64,000 nt of DNA. Origin: Eubacteriaceae bacterium (GTDB lineage: Bacteria; Bacillota; Clostridia; Lachnospirales; Lachnospiraceae). Shown piece after piece: positions 37,780-45,437 of the stretch. The DNA lies in NCBI GenBank assembly GCA_902362455.1, contig CABIWJ010000004.1, positions 202,061 to 266,060 of the forward strand, given 5' to 3'. The notes beneath the pieces were generated by a model, which saw only the letters and a list, made by a program, of their open reading frames with translations, ran no database searches and was not told where the DNA came from. The position numbers were made by a program, and so were the translations under genes. Numbering within the stretch: position 1 is the first letter of the stretch; each line of letters opens with the position of its first letter.

Positions 37780-39921
37780 ATGGAAGAAAAGTTAATGAAT
37801 GAGCGTAAAAAGATTATTTTAGATATAATTAATTCTGAAGAATATATACCAATGAAATTAAAGGAACTTGCTATTATTCTGAATATTCCGAAAGATAGAA
37901 GAAGTGAATTAGAAGAAGTATTAGATGCATTGTTAGCAGAGGGCAAGATTGGAATTTCTAAAAAAGGCAAATATGGTAAGCCGGGTGCTAATGTATTAAT
38001 CGGAACCTATGAAGGTAATGCGAAAGGTTTTGGTTTTGTATCTATAGAGGGACAGGACGAGGATATCTATATACCTGAAAGTGCTACTAACGGAGCGTTG
38101 AATGGTGATTTAGTACAGGTAGTTCTAAGAGCTGCTAATACAGGAAGAAGACGTGAAGGAGAGATTATCAAGGTTATAGAGCATAAAATAGTTGAGGTCG
38201 TAGGATTATTTCAGAAATCAAAGAATTTCGGCTTCGTAATTCCTGATAATGCTAAAATCTCCAGAGATATATTTATTCCATTAGAGAAATCTAAAGGTGC
38301 TGTGACAGGTCATAAAGTTGTTGTTAAGATAACAGATTATGGTGATAAAAACAGAAAACCTGAGGGCGTGATTATTGAGATAATAGGACATATTAATGAT
38401 CCGGGAACAGATATAATATCTGTTGTAAAAAGCTTAGAGATTCCAATGGAATTTCCAGATGGTGTAATGAAGCAGACCGAAGATATTGAAAATGAAGTTA
38501 ATAGCAAGGATATGGCAGGACGACTAGATTTAAGAGATGTTATGATGGTTACAATTGATGGAGAAGATGCCAAAGACTTAGATGATGCAGTATCTTTAAG
38601 CTATGATAACGGAATCTATACACTTGGTGTCCATATTGCAGATGTATCTAATTATGTTATAGAGAATAGTCCACTGGATAAAGAGGCTGTAAAGCGTGGA
38701 ACAAGTGTATACCTTGTAGACCGCGTAATTCCTATGCTTCCACACAAATTATCAAATGGAATATGTTCGTTAAATGCTAATGCAGACAGACTTGCATTAA
38801 GCTGTATTATGGAGATAGATAAAAAGGGAAATGTAGTAGGACATAAGATAGCTGAAACAGTTGTAAGAATTGATAAAAGAATGGATTATACTACAGTTAA
38901 TAAGATTCTTGAATTTAATGATGAGACTGCAATTGAAGAAAATAAAGAGCTTGTACCGATGTTTAGACAGATGAATGAGCTTGCACTCATTTTAAGAGAG
39001 AAACGTCATAAACGTGGTTCTATAGATTTTGATTTTCCTGAAAGTAAGATAATCTTAGATGAGAAAGGCAAGCCTATAGATATTAAGCCATATGAGAGAA
39101 ATTCTGCAACAAAACTTATCGAGGACTTTATGCTCATTGCAAATGAAACTGTTGCAGAAGACTATTTCTGGCAGGAATTGCCATTTGTATACAGAACACA
39201 TGATATTCCTGACCCTGAAAAGATGCTTAAATTAAGTTTGTTTATAAATAATTTCGGATACGGAATTAAGACTACACAGGAAGAGATACATCCTAAAGAA
39301 TTACAGAAGCTATTAGAGAAGATTGAGGGAACGGAAGAAGAGACTCTTATCAGCAGACTTACTTTACGTTCTATGAAACAGGCTAAATATACGACTTCAT
39401 GTACAGGACATTTTGGATTGGCAGCTAAGTATTATTGCCATTTCACATCTCCTATCAGAAGATATCCTGATTTACAGATTCACAGAATAATTAAGGAGAA
39501 TCTAAGAGGTGGTCTGTCTGAAAAACGTATAAAGCACTACGAAAGTATTCTTCCGGAAATAGCAGAGCAGGCAAGCAAGACTGAAAGACGTGCCGATGAG
39601 GCAGAAAGAGACACAGATAAACTCAAGAAGGTTGAATATATGCAGAATCATATAGGTGAAGTCTTTGATGGCGTGGTTTCGTCAATTACCAACTGGGGAA
39701 TGTATGTGGAGCTGCCTAATACCGTAGAGGGAATGGTAAAACTTACAGCGTTACTAGATGACTACTATTATTATGATGAAGAAAGCTACGAACTAGTAGG
39801 AAAAGATACAGGTAATACCTATAAGCTCGGACAGAAAGTTAAGGTAGAAGTAACAGGTACTGATAAATTGCAGCGCCAGATTGATTTTAAGATATATGAG
39901 CCTGAAGATGACAATGAATGA
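37780..39921 (+). CDS. rnr: Ribonuclease R
   Basis: A 3'-5' exoribonuclease that degrades structured RNA and, with SmpB and tmRNA, the non-stop mRNAs. The 713 residues contain an N-terminal helix-turn-helix-like region, cold-shock domains (GFGFVSIEGQDEDIYIP near 82), the RNB catalytic domain with DGEDAKDLDDAV near 263, and a C-terminal S1 domain (GVVSSITNWGMYVELPNTVEGMV near 630). AATGGAGG precedes ATG. smpB follows after 17 nt. Confidence 0.97.
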   Translation: MEEKLMNERKKIILDIINSEEYIPMKLKELAIILNIPKDRRSELEEVLDALLAEGKIGISKKGKYGKPGANVLIGTYEGNAKGFGFVSIEGQDEDIYIPESATNGALNGDLVQVVLRAANTGRRREGEIIKVIEHKIVEVVGLFQKSKNFGFVIPDNAKISRDIFIPLEKSKGAVTGHKVVVKITDYGDKNRKPEGVIIEIIGHINDPGTDIISVVKSLEIPMEFPDGVMKQTEDIENEVNSKDMAGRLDLRDVMMVTIDGEDAKDLDDAVSLSYDNGIYTLGVHIADVSNYVIENSPLDKEAVKRGTSVYLVDRVIPMLPHKLSNGICSLNANADRLALSCIMEIDKKGNVVGHKIAETVVRIDKRMDYTTVNKILEFNDETAIEENKELVPMFRQMNELALILREKRHKRGSIDFDFPESKIILDEKGKPIDIKPYERNSATKLIEDFMLIANETVAEDYFWQELPFVYRTHDIPDPEKMLKLSLFINNFGYGIKTTQEEIHPKELQKLLEKIEGTEEETLISRLTLRSMKQAKYTTSCTGHFGLAAKYYCHFTSPIRRYPDLQIHRIIKENLRGGLSEKRIKHYESILPEIAEQASKTERRADEAERDTDKLKKVEYMQNHIGEVFDGVVSSITNWGMYVELPNTVEGMVKLTALLDDYYYYDEESYELVGKDTGNTYKLGQKVKVEVTGTDKLQRQIDFKIYEPEDDNE

Positions 39922-39938
39922 AAGGAATATAAATTGTA

Positions 39939-40406
39939 ATGAGTAAAGAATCATTCAAATTAGTTGCCAATAATAAAAAGGCATATCATGATTATTTTAT
40001 AGAAGATAAATATGAAGCAGGAATATGCCTGCATGGAACTGAGGTAAAATCTCTTAGAATGGGTAAATGCAGTATCAAAGAGGCATTTGTCAGAATAGAG
40101 AATGGCGAAGTATTCATATATGGAATGCATATCAGCCCATATGAGAAAGGCAATATTTTCAATAAAGATCCATTAAGAGTTAAAAAGCTTATGCTTCACA
40201 ACTATGAGATTAATAAAATAGCAGGCAAAATGGCAGAAAAAGGTTATACTTTAGTTCCATTGCAGGTCTATTTTAAGGGAAGTCTTGTCAAAGTAGAAAT
40301 CGCTCTTGCAAAAGGTAAGAAATTATATGATAAGAGACAGGATATAGCTAAGAAAGACCAGCGAAGAGAGGCAGAAAAGGAATTTAAAGTAAGAAATCTG
40401 TATTAA
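39939..40406 (+). CDS. smpB: SsrA-binding protein SmpB
   Basis: Binds tmRNA and brings it to stalled ribosomes. The 155-residue length is normal. Motifs [15 protein letters not shown] near residue 27 and [11 protein letters not shown] near 67 are characteristic. The basic tail ([18 protein letters not shown]) is the part that enters the mRNA channel. It is transcribed with rnr and lies 109 nt before ssrA. Confidence 0.97.
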   Translation: MSKESFKLVANNKKAYHDYFIEDKYEAGICLHGTEVKSLRMGKCSIKEAFVRIENGEVFIYGMHISPYEKGNIFNKDPLRVKKLMLHNYEINKIAGKMAEKGYTLVPLQVYFKGSLVKVEIALAKGKKLYDKRQDIAKKDQRREAEKEFKVRNLY

Positions 40407-40442
40407 ATATTGTCATATGAATTGAATAATTAATTATAGATA

Positions 40443-40471
40443 TTGACATTTTAAGATATTAGTTGTAGTAT
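40443..40471 (+). promoter_or_regulatory. Promoter for ssrA
   Basis: TTGACA (40443-40448) and TAGTAT (40466-40471) have a 17-nt spacer, 45 nt before the mature tmRNA 5' end. Confidence 0.7.
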
Positions 40472-40515
40472 GATTAATACGTGTCGTTTGTGACAGTGAC
40501 AGTAATAACTCTTTC

Positions 40516-40859
40516 GGGGTTGTACTGGTTTCGACGGGGTTTTAGAAGTTAGGATAGCCACCCGTGGACTAGGACCACGTAAAAACTTAGAAATTAAATA
40601 TAAACGCAAACGAAAATTTAGCGTACGCTGCCTAGTGGCAGCTGTCGACCTTAAGTCACTCGCTGCTTAAGAGTTCGGCATCGACTTTGCGAGGCACTCT
40701 TTTACCAAAGCTTTGAGGTATCAGAAGAATTTATGAAGCTACTAAGTTCGTAAGCCTGTCTGTGGGCGTATGAATGAGGGAATGTTAAAACATAGACTGT
40801 GGTGGAAGAAGTCTTAATGGAAGAGGCTTCGGACAGGGGTTCGATTCCCCTCAGCTCCA
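40516..40859 (+). ncRNA. ssrA: Transfer-messenger RNA (tmRNA)
   Basis: Rescues stalled ribosomes with SmpB. The 5' end GGGGTTG pairs with CAGCTCC at the 3' end to form the acceptor stem, and the T arm GGGGTTCGATTCCCC is present. The tag reading frame at 40606-40635 encodes ANENLAYAA followed by TAG. The CCA end is not encoded. It is directly followed by a terminator and then by the cassette-like gene array; tmRNA 3' ends are known insertion sites for mobile DNA. Confidence 0.97.
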
Positions 40860-40870
40860 TTTATAAGAAT

Positions 40871-40908
40871 CCTTGAAAACATAGAGTTTTCAAGGGTTTT
40901 ATTTTTTT
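40871..40908 (+). terminator. Terminator after ssrA
   Basis: A perfect 10-bp stem (ccttgaaaac / gttttcaagg) with a 5-nt loop is followed by a long T-rich tail. Confidence 0.9.
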
Positions 40909-40966
40909 GGGTAAGTATAAAATTGACTGTTCGATACCGTTTAAAACTTCTTAAATCTAAAAAAAA

Positions 40967-41002
40967 GTGTCGTCAAAAGTGTCGTCAAAAGTGTCGTCAA
41001 AA
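40967..41002 (+). repeat. Three tandem copies of a 12-bp unit
   Basis: GTGTCGTCAAAA occurs three times without error at 40967, 40979 and 40991. It lies between the ssrA terminator and the first cassette-like gene. One frame reads repeated KVSS codons, but a stop lies just upstream, so coding is not supported. Confidence 0.9.
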
Positions 41003-41006
41003 ATGT

Positions 41007-41062
41007 AATAACATTGTATTTTGCTAAAGTGATATACAATGTTATTGTTATTATGATATAAT
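41007..41062 (+). promoter_or_regulatory. Inverted repeat and -10 box at the head of the array
   Basis: A perfect 13-bp inverted repeat, aataacattgtat (41007-41019) and its complement (41034-41046), has a 14-nt loop. TATAAT follows at 41057-41062. The expected -35 position (41034-41039, ATACAA) lies in the right arm, so a protein bound to the palindrome would compete with polymerase. This is the only promoter-like site I see before the first array gene. Confidence 0.5.
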
Positions 41063-41109
41063 TAAAATATTAATTTGATAAATTGGAATTTGAAGCGGAG
41101 GTATGTATT

Positions 41110-41445
41110 ATGAATATAGGATTTTGGTCGTGTATAATTTTGGTAATACCATTTCTGATTATAGGTGTGTTATTTGCGATTTTTAAGGAAAAAGCAGCAA
41201 AATTTGTTTCAGGATTTAATTCATTTTCTAAAGAAGAACAGGCATTGTATGATAAAGCTCATATCTCTCGTGATATAAGAAATCAGTGCTTTATGTGGGC
41301 TATTATAATGTTGGCAGGAGCATTATTATCCTGCTTTTTAACCCCATATATAGCTATACCAACCTATATTATTTGGTTAGTTCTGTTTTTTAGAGAAGTC
41401 CACTTTGATAATCATAAAGCGTTTGAAAAATATTTATTAAAGTAA
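41110..41445 (+). CDS. DUF3784-like membrane protein
   Basis: A 111-residue protein with an N-terminal membrane segment (about 4-24), then a short soluble stretch FVSGFNSFSKEEQALYDK that matches the DUF3784 pattern (an ISGYNTMSKEEK-like motif), and two more membrane segments (about 58-95). The function of the family is unknown. ATG 41110 follows GCGGAGGT. The preceding bases AATTGGAATTTG equal the right end of the 37-bp array repeat, so it is the first member of the cassette-like series. Confidence 0.7.
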   Translation: MNIGFWSCIILVIPFLIIGVLFAIFKEKAAKFVSGFNSFSKEEQALYDKAHISRDIRNQCFMWAIIMLAGALLSCFLTPYIAIPTYIIWLVLFFREVHFDNHKAFEKYLLK

Positions 41446-41519
41446 ATTCCAGTTTAATGGAGTGTCAGATTTCAATATATAGAACAGTTTAATAAAGTTG
41501 AATTCCAGGAGGTGCGATA

Positions 41520-42053
41520 ATGCAAGATATTATGAACGTTAATGAGAAAGAATATAAAATTCTGAAGTTATTAGGACATGGAAAAGGTGGTTATTCCTAT
41601 TTAGTTGAACGAGAAGGTAATTTTTATGTGTTAAAGCAGATACACCATGAACCATGTGAATATTACGCATTTGGCAATAAAATTGAAGCGGAACAAAATG
41701 ATTATAACAGACTGTTGCAAACAGGAATTAGAATTCCAAGAATGTTAGACATTGATATGGCGAATGAAAGAATATTAAAAGAATACATTGATGGACCAAC
41801 TATATATGATTTAGTGAAAAAAGATACAATGAAAGATTTGTATTTGATGCAAATGAGAGAAATGGCAAAGGTAGTATATGATGCAGGCTTGAATATAGAT
41901 TATTTTCCGACTAATTTCATTGTACAGGATGAACAGATTTTTTATATTGATTATGAATGTAACAATTATATGGATGAATGGAATTTTGAAAATTGGGGAA
42001 TTAAGTACTGGTCTAAGACACAAGAATTTATTGATTATCTGGAACAACATTAG
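41520..42053 (+). CDS. Small protein-kinase-fold protein
   Basis: A 177-residue kinase-like protein, shorter than standard protein kinases and closer in size to RIO/Bud32-like or aminoglycoside-phosphotransferase-like folds. It has a glycine-rich loop GHGKGGYSYLV near residue 19, a VLKQI lysine near 37, a hinge-like EYIDGPTIYDLV near 96, and a catalytic-loop-like NIDYFPTNF with a following IDYE (HxD and DFG replaced by variants). Substrate is unknown. GGAGGTGCG precedes ATG. It is the second array gene; a full 37-bp repeat lies 50 nt after its stop. Confidence 0.7.
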   Translation: MQDIMNVNEKEYKILKLLGHGKGGYSYLVEREGNFYVLKQIHHEPCEYYAFGNKIEAEQNDYNRLLQTGIRIPRMLDIDMANERILKEYIDGPTIYDLVKKDTMKDLYLMQMREMAKVVYDAGLNIDYFPTNFIVQDEQIFYIDYECNNYMDEWNFENWGIKYWSKTQEFIDYLEQH

Positions 42054-42103
42054 TTATACAAATTAGTAATATTCTACGAGAATGATAGGTATAAGATTTT
42101 TTA

Positions 42104-42140
42104 AACTTCCAGTTTTTGGAATTAAGAAAATTGGAATTTG
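42104..42140 (+). repeat. 37-bp array repeat, copy 1
   Basis: Identical to copy 3 at 43388-43424. The arms TTCCAGTTTT and AAAATTGGAA pair over 10 bp with one G-T wobble around a 10-nt loop. It ends 13 nt before the VOC-gene ATG, with the ribosome binding site in between. Confidence 0.9.
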
Positions 42141-42153
42141 ACGGAGGTGTGCT

Positions 42154-42537
42154 ATGAAAATTGAACATATTGCTTTGTATGTAAATAATTTGGAAGAAAC
42201 TCGTTACTTCTTTATGAAGTATTTAGATGCAAAATCCAATGATGGATATCATAATTCAAAAACGAATTTCCGTTCTTATTTCCTTACATTTGATGGTGAT
42301 ACACGGCTTGAAATTATGAACAAGCCAGAAATGCCAGATTTTCCAAAAGAACCTGCTCGTACTGGATATGCACATATCGCATTCAGCGTAGGTAGCAAGG
42401 AAAAGGTTGATGCATTGACTGCAAAATTGAAGAATGACGGTTATAAAGTTATTAGTGGACCACGTACGACGGGAGATGGCTACTACGAAAGCTGCATTGT
42501 TGCAATTGAAGGAAATCAAATTGAAATCACGATTTGA
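42154..42537 (+). CDS. VOC-superfamily (glyoxalase-like) protein
   Basis: A 127-residue vicinal-oxygen-chelate protein. The metal-ligand pattern is visible: His5 (IEHIAL), Glu in LEIMN near residue 54, His in YAHIAF near 73 and Glu in IEGNQIEIT near 122. Such proteins include glyoxalase I, fosfomycin and bleomycin resistance proteins; the substrate cannot be decided. ACGGAGGTG precedes ATG. Array repeats lie directly before (42104-42140) and after (42545-42581). Confidence 0.87.
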   Translation: MKIEHIALYVNNLEETRYFFMKYLDAKSNDGYHNSKTNFRSYFLTFDGDTRLEIMNKPEMPDFPKEPARTGYAHIAFSVGSKEKVDALTAKLKNDGYKVISGPRTTGDGYYESCIVAIEGNQIEITI

Positions 42538-42544
42538 GTGTAAT

Positions 42545-42581
42545 AACTTCCAGTTTTTGGAATTAAGAAAATTGTTGTTTG
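42545..42581 (+). repeat. 37-bp array repeat, copy 2
   Basis: Same as copy 1 for the first 30 bases, then attgttgtttg instead of attggaatttg. It begins 7 nt after the VOC stop and is followed at once by GAGGAGGT, the ribosome binding site of the next gene. Confidence 0.9.
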
Positions 42582-42597
42582 AGGAGGTAAGCATGTT

Positions 42598-43044
42598 TTG
42601 AAAAAGTATAGATTTGGTTTTGATATTTTGGGATTAGCGCTTTTCTTTTTAATTATGATACCAAATTTTATTTGGTTTGCAATTCCTGCACAGCATGACA
42701 TTTTAAGAGTTGAGTCTATAACGCCCATAGTAGACACCATTGCATCAATTGCTCAAGTAATAATGATAATTTGCTTATGTATTTTTAAAAATAAAGAGAA
42801 AGAAAAGATTCGCAAAACAAATTTGATAATAGCTATGATATTCGGCTGTTTATTATATTTTTTATGTTGGGTATTATATTACTTAGGAATAACAAATGCG
42901 GGAGTTATATTAGGTTTAACTATTTTTCCATGCTTAACATTTTTATTATATTCTTTAGAGCGGAAAAATATGATTGCTTTTGTTACTGCTTTAGTTTTTA
43001 CGATATGTCATTTAATATATGCTATCGTTAATTATATTGTATAA
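42598..43044 (+). CDS. Unknown four-segment membrane protein (array)
   Basis: I do not recognise this 148-residue protein. It has four to five hydrophobic segments (about 9-29, 42-61, 71-95, 98-116 and 124-147) with few charged residues. TTG 42598 is the start, 9 nt after AGGAGGT; an ATG at 42593 hits a stop after two codons. It lies between array repeat copy 2 and a half-repeat (aattggaagttg) at 43046. Confidence 0.65.
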   Translation: MKKYRFGFDILGLALFFLIMIPNFIWFAIPAQHDILRVESITPIVDTIASIAQVIMIICLCIFKNKEKEKIRKTNLIIAMIFGCLLYFLCWVLYYLGITNAGVILGLTIFPCLTFLLYSLERKNMIAFVTALVFTICHLIYAIVNYIV

Positions 43045-43067
43045 TAATTGGAAGTTGAGGTGGAAAT

Positions 43068-43385
43068 ATGGCATCAAGCAAGGAATACTTAGAGTTTATT
43101 TTAGAACAACTATCTGAGTTAGAAGAAATTACTTATCGAGCTATGATGGGAGAATTTATTATTTATTATCGTGGCAAGATTGTAGGCGGTATCTATGATG
43201 ATAGATTACTTGTTAAACCAGTAAAATCAGCAATTAGTTATATGCCGACAGCTCCGTATGAATTACCATATGAGGGAGCAAAAGAGATGTTGTTGGTAGA
43301 TGAAGTTGATAATAAGGAATTTTTGACTGGCTTGTTTTATGCAATGTATGATGAATTGCCAGTTCCAAAACCGAAAAAGAAATAA
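43068..43385 (+). CDS. TfoX/Sxy N-terminal domain protein
   Basis: A 105-residue stand-alone TfoX-N domain: RAMMGEFIIYYRGKIVGGIYDDRLLVKP and MLLVDEVDNKEFL fit the family. In gamma-proteobacteria TfoX controls competence, but single-domain forms in Firmicutes are common cassette-like genes of unknown role. GAGGTGG precedes ATG. The half-repeat aattggaagttg is upstream and a full 37-bp repeat starts 2 nt after the stop. Confidence 0.85.
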   Translation: MASSKEYLEFILEQLSELEEITYRAMMGEFIIYYRGKIVGGIYDDRLLVKPVKSAISYMPTAPYELPYEGAKEMLLVDEVDNKEFLTGLFYAMYDELPVPKPKKK

Positions 43386-43387
43386 GC

Positions 43388-43424
43388 AACTTCCAGTTTT
43401 TGGAATTAAGAAAATTGGAATTTG
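43388..43424 (+). repeat. 37-bp array repeat, copy 3
   Basis: Identical to copy 1. It begins 2 nt after the TfoX stop codon and precedes a GNAT gene by 47 nt. Confidence 0.9.
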
Positions 43425-43471
43425 TAGAGATTGTAAGTTTTTATATACTTAACATAGGAGGATGATCGAAT

Positions 43472-43945
43472 ATGGATGATATAGAATTTGTTAGATGTTC
43501 TGGCATAAATGAAGACTTTATTATGAACTGTCAGTTATTAGATATGGATCTAGATAGGCGAGTAGGAAGAGTAATTAAGAGAGAAAAGTACAAACAGTAC
43601 AACCAACTTGATGAAATTAAAGAGGCTATAGTTGTATATGTTGATGGCAAAGCTGTTGGTGCAGGAGCAATTAGAGAATATCAGTATGGTGATATTGATG
43701 ATGCAACCGAATTGAAAAGAGTATTTGTCAGAGATGAGTTTCAAGGGAAAGGAATAGGAAACAAGTTGCTTCTTGAATTGATTGAGTGGGCAAAAGAGCT
43801 GGGATACAAGAGGTTGATTCTTGAAACTGGAGAACTACTACAAGAATCATGTCATATATATCGGAAAGTAGGATTTAAAAAAATAGATAATTATGGTCCT
43901 TACATTTCGATGCCAGAATCATTGTGTATGATGAAAGAATTGTAG
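43472..43945 (+). CDS. GNAT-family N-acetyltransferase
   Basis: A 157-residue acetyl-CoA-dependent acetyltransferase. The acetyl-CoA loop is [14 protein letters not shown] near residue 90 (Q/R-x-x-G-x-G), preceded by the beta-4 strand ATELKRVFV and followed by LILETGE and HIYRKVGFK. Substrate is unknown. AGGAGGATGATC precedes ATG. A degenerate site (AACTTCC...GGAGAGTT, 43951-43972) starts 5 nt after its stop. Confidence 0.87.
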   Translation: MDDIEFVRCSGINEDFIMNCQLLDMDLDRRVGRVIKREKYKQYNQLDEIKEAIVVYVDGKAVGAGAIREYQYGDIDDATELKRVFVRDEFQGKGIGNKLLLELIEWAKELGYKRLILETGELLQESCHIYRKVGFKKIDNYGPYISMPESLCMMKEL

Positions 43946-43950
43946 CTGAC

Positions 43951-43972
43951 AACTTCCTGTTGCCGGAGAGTT
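43951..43972 (+). repeat. Degenerate array site after the GNAT gene
   Basis: AACTTCC and GGAGAGTT face each other across TGTTGCC, giving a short imperfect inverted repeat. It shares the AACTTCC left end and its position just after a stop codon with the 37-bp repeats, but not the rest of the sequence. Confidence 0.5.
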
Positions 43973-44010
43973 GCATAGAGTGACAAATACAGATTTTATG
44001 GAGGCAAATC

Positions 44011-44094
44011 ATGAATAGAATAATTTCTAAAATCGGTGCGACGGTCGTAGCATTACGGTTGATTGAAATCTTTAGAGGGAATAAATATGCTTGA
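44011..44094 (+). CDS. Possible 27-residue small protein
   Basis: A short frame starting ATG 44011 with TGGAGG 7 nt upstream and ending at TGA 44094, which overlaps the start of the next GNAT gene (ATG 44087). The product, MNRIISKIGATVVALRLIEI..., is a single amphipathic or hydrophobic helix. It could be a leader that couples translation to the GNAT gene, or the stub of a deleted cassette gene. No homology is recognised. Confidence 0.35.
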   Translation: MNRIISKIGATVVALRLIEIFRGNKYA

Positions 44095-44626
44095 GACAAA
44101 TAGATTATTAATACGAAATTTTGTGGCGGAAGATACACATTCCTGCCTTGAGGGGTGGGGGAAAGATAAAAAGCTTGGAAAATATATACTTGGTTATCCG
44201 ACAGAAGAAAAGCAGATGGAAGCATTTGTAGATGCCTGGTCGAAGAATAAAAACGCATGGCTTATTTTGGAAAAAGAGAGTAAGAATTGTATCGGATATG
44301 TAACGATTGATATACCGTACATACAGATTGGAATTGGAGAGATAGGGTATGTGATCGGTGAACGTTTTCAAAATAGAGGGTACGCATTTGAGGCATTACA
44401 GTGTATTATTCAAGAATATTTGGTAAAAAGAGATATGTATATGATTGAAGCAAAATATAATATATGTAATATGGCTTCTGGAAATTTATTGAAAAAGCTG
44501 GGCTTTCAATTTGATGGAGAGCTTAGAAACAGAAGAATTGATATTGCCTCAGGAGAACGTAAAAACTTAGTAATTTGTTCTATTACAAAGGAAGAATTGA
44601 AATTTAAAATGTGTAATTGTGATTAA
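44087..44626 (+). CDS. RimJ/RimL-type GNAT acetyltransferase
   Basis: A 179-residue acetyltransferase with the RimL-like start MLETNRLLIRNFVAED, an acetyl-CoA loop GERFQNRGYAFEAL near residue 89 and the end motif NMASGNLLKKLGFQFDGELRNR near 128. Related proteins acetylate ribosomal-protein N-termini or small amines. ATG 44087 is preferred over TTG 44063 because AGAGGGA is 6 nt upstream. Its 3' end overlaps the GTG of the cupin frame by 8 nt. Confidence 0.85.
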   Translation: MLETNRLLIRNFVAEDTHSCLEGWGKDKKLGKYILGYPTEEKQMEAFVDAWSKNKNAWLILEKESKNCIGYVTIDIPYIQIGIGEIGYVIGERFQNRGYAFEALQCIIQEYLVKRDMYMIEAKYNICNMASGNLLKKLGFQFDGELRNRRIDIASGERKNLVICSITKEELKFKMCNCD

Positions 44627-44909
44627 AACCGTCCATATTCATGAGTTGTCAGATGTAATATTTTATTGCATAGAGGGTGATTTCGATATCGTGACCGACG
44701 ACGGGATTGTGCATCTTACTGAAGGTGATTTTGTATTAATTGCGAAGGGAACACGACATAGACTAATACTAACAATACTTGTTAAGTGTCTGTTGATTGA
44801 GATGGACGGAATACTGAACAAAGAGAATATGGGTGGAACATACTACCAGACAAATTCAAGTTTGGAAAGCATTATCAAAAAAAATAGACCGTTAGAAAAA
44901 TTGATATAA
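44619..44909 (+). CDS. Cupin-fold protein, probably N-terminally shortened
   Basis: A 96-residue frame with a cupin core: FYCIEGDFDIVTDDG, then LTEGDFVLIAKGTRHR. Usual homologues carry about 20 more N-terminal residues before the first strand. The proposed GTG start overlaps the GNAT stop and has no clear ribosome binding site, so it would rely on translational coupling. It may be a truncated cassette gene. Sugar isomerase-like or storage roles are typical of the fold, but none can be assigned. Confidence 0.6.
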   Translation: MIKTVHIHELSDVIFYCIEGDFDIVTDDGIVHLTEGDFVLIAKGTRHRLILTILVKCLLIEMDGILNKENMGGTYYQTNSSLESIIKKNRPLEKLI

Positions 44910-44926
44910 ATTGGAGGATGGAAATA

Positions 44927-45403
44927 GTGAAAATTATAGATATTGTTGGAGAAAATTATTTTGGTAATTGGGATAAAACCAGAACTGCTTGCAGAGGAAT
45001 CGTTATAGATGGTAAACGTATTTTACTTTCATATGAAACACAAACAAATCAGTATATGATTCCAGGTGGAGGCTTGGAAAACAATGAAAGTGATGAAGAA
45101 TGCTGTGTTCGGGAAATTGCTGAAGAAACAGGAATGATTGTAGATGTTTCGGAGTGTATGCTTGAAATTGATGAATATTATGAGAACTGGAAATGGGTTA
45201 ATAGGTATTTTATTTGCAAAGCAATAGGTACAACTGAAATAAAACAAACAGAAAGTGAAATACAAGTTGGTATGGAACCAAGATGGCTTAACATATCTGA
45301 AATTAAAGATATTTTTTCGCAGTATAATTTATATCAAGGAATAGATGATATGCGTAGAGGAATGTATTTTAGAGAATATACAGCATTAAGTGAATTGATT
45401 TAA
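44927..45403 (+). CDS. Nudix hydrolase
   Basis: A 158-residue Nudix protein. The Nudix box is complete: GGGLENNESDEECCVREIAEETG near residue 49 (GX5EX7REXXEEXG). It hydrolyses a nucleoside diphosphate linked to another group; substrate is unknown. GTG 44927 is chosen because GGAGG lies 9 nt upstream; ATG 44918 would abut that site. A degenerate site AACTTACTTTTGTTG starts 9 nt after the stop. It is the last gene of the array. Confidence 0.86.
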   Translation: MKIIDIVGENYFGNWDKTRTACRGIVIDGKRILLSYETQTNQYMIPGGGLENNESDEECCVREIAEETGMIVDVSECMLEIDEYYENWKWVNRYFICKAIGTTEIKQTESEIQVGMEPRWLNISEIKDIFSQYNLYQGIDDMRRGMYFREYTALSELI

Positions 45404-45412
45404 TGAAGTAAC

Positions 45413-45437
45413 AACTTACTTTTGTTGTAAAGGAAAT
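45413..45437 (+). repeat. Degenerate array site after the Nudix gene
   Basis: AACTTACTTTTGTTGTAAAGGAA resembles the left half of the 37-bp repeat (AACTTCCAGTTTTTGGAA) and again sits just after a stop codon. It marks the probable end of the array. Confidence 0.4.

Noticed and set aside
42104..43424. CRISPR array from the 37-bp repeats
   Set aside because: The distances between copies are gene-sized (about 400-800 bp) and contain coding sequence, and no cas genes are present.
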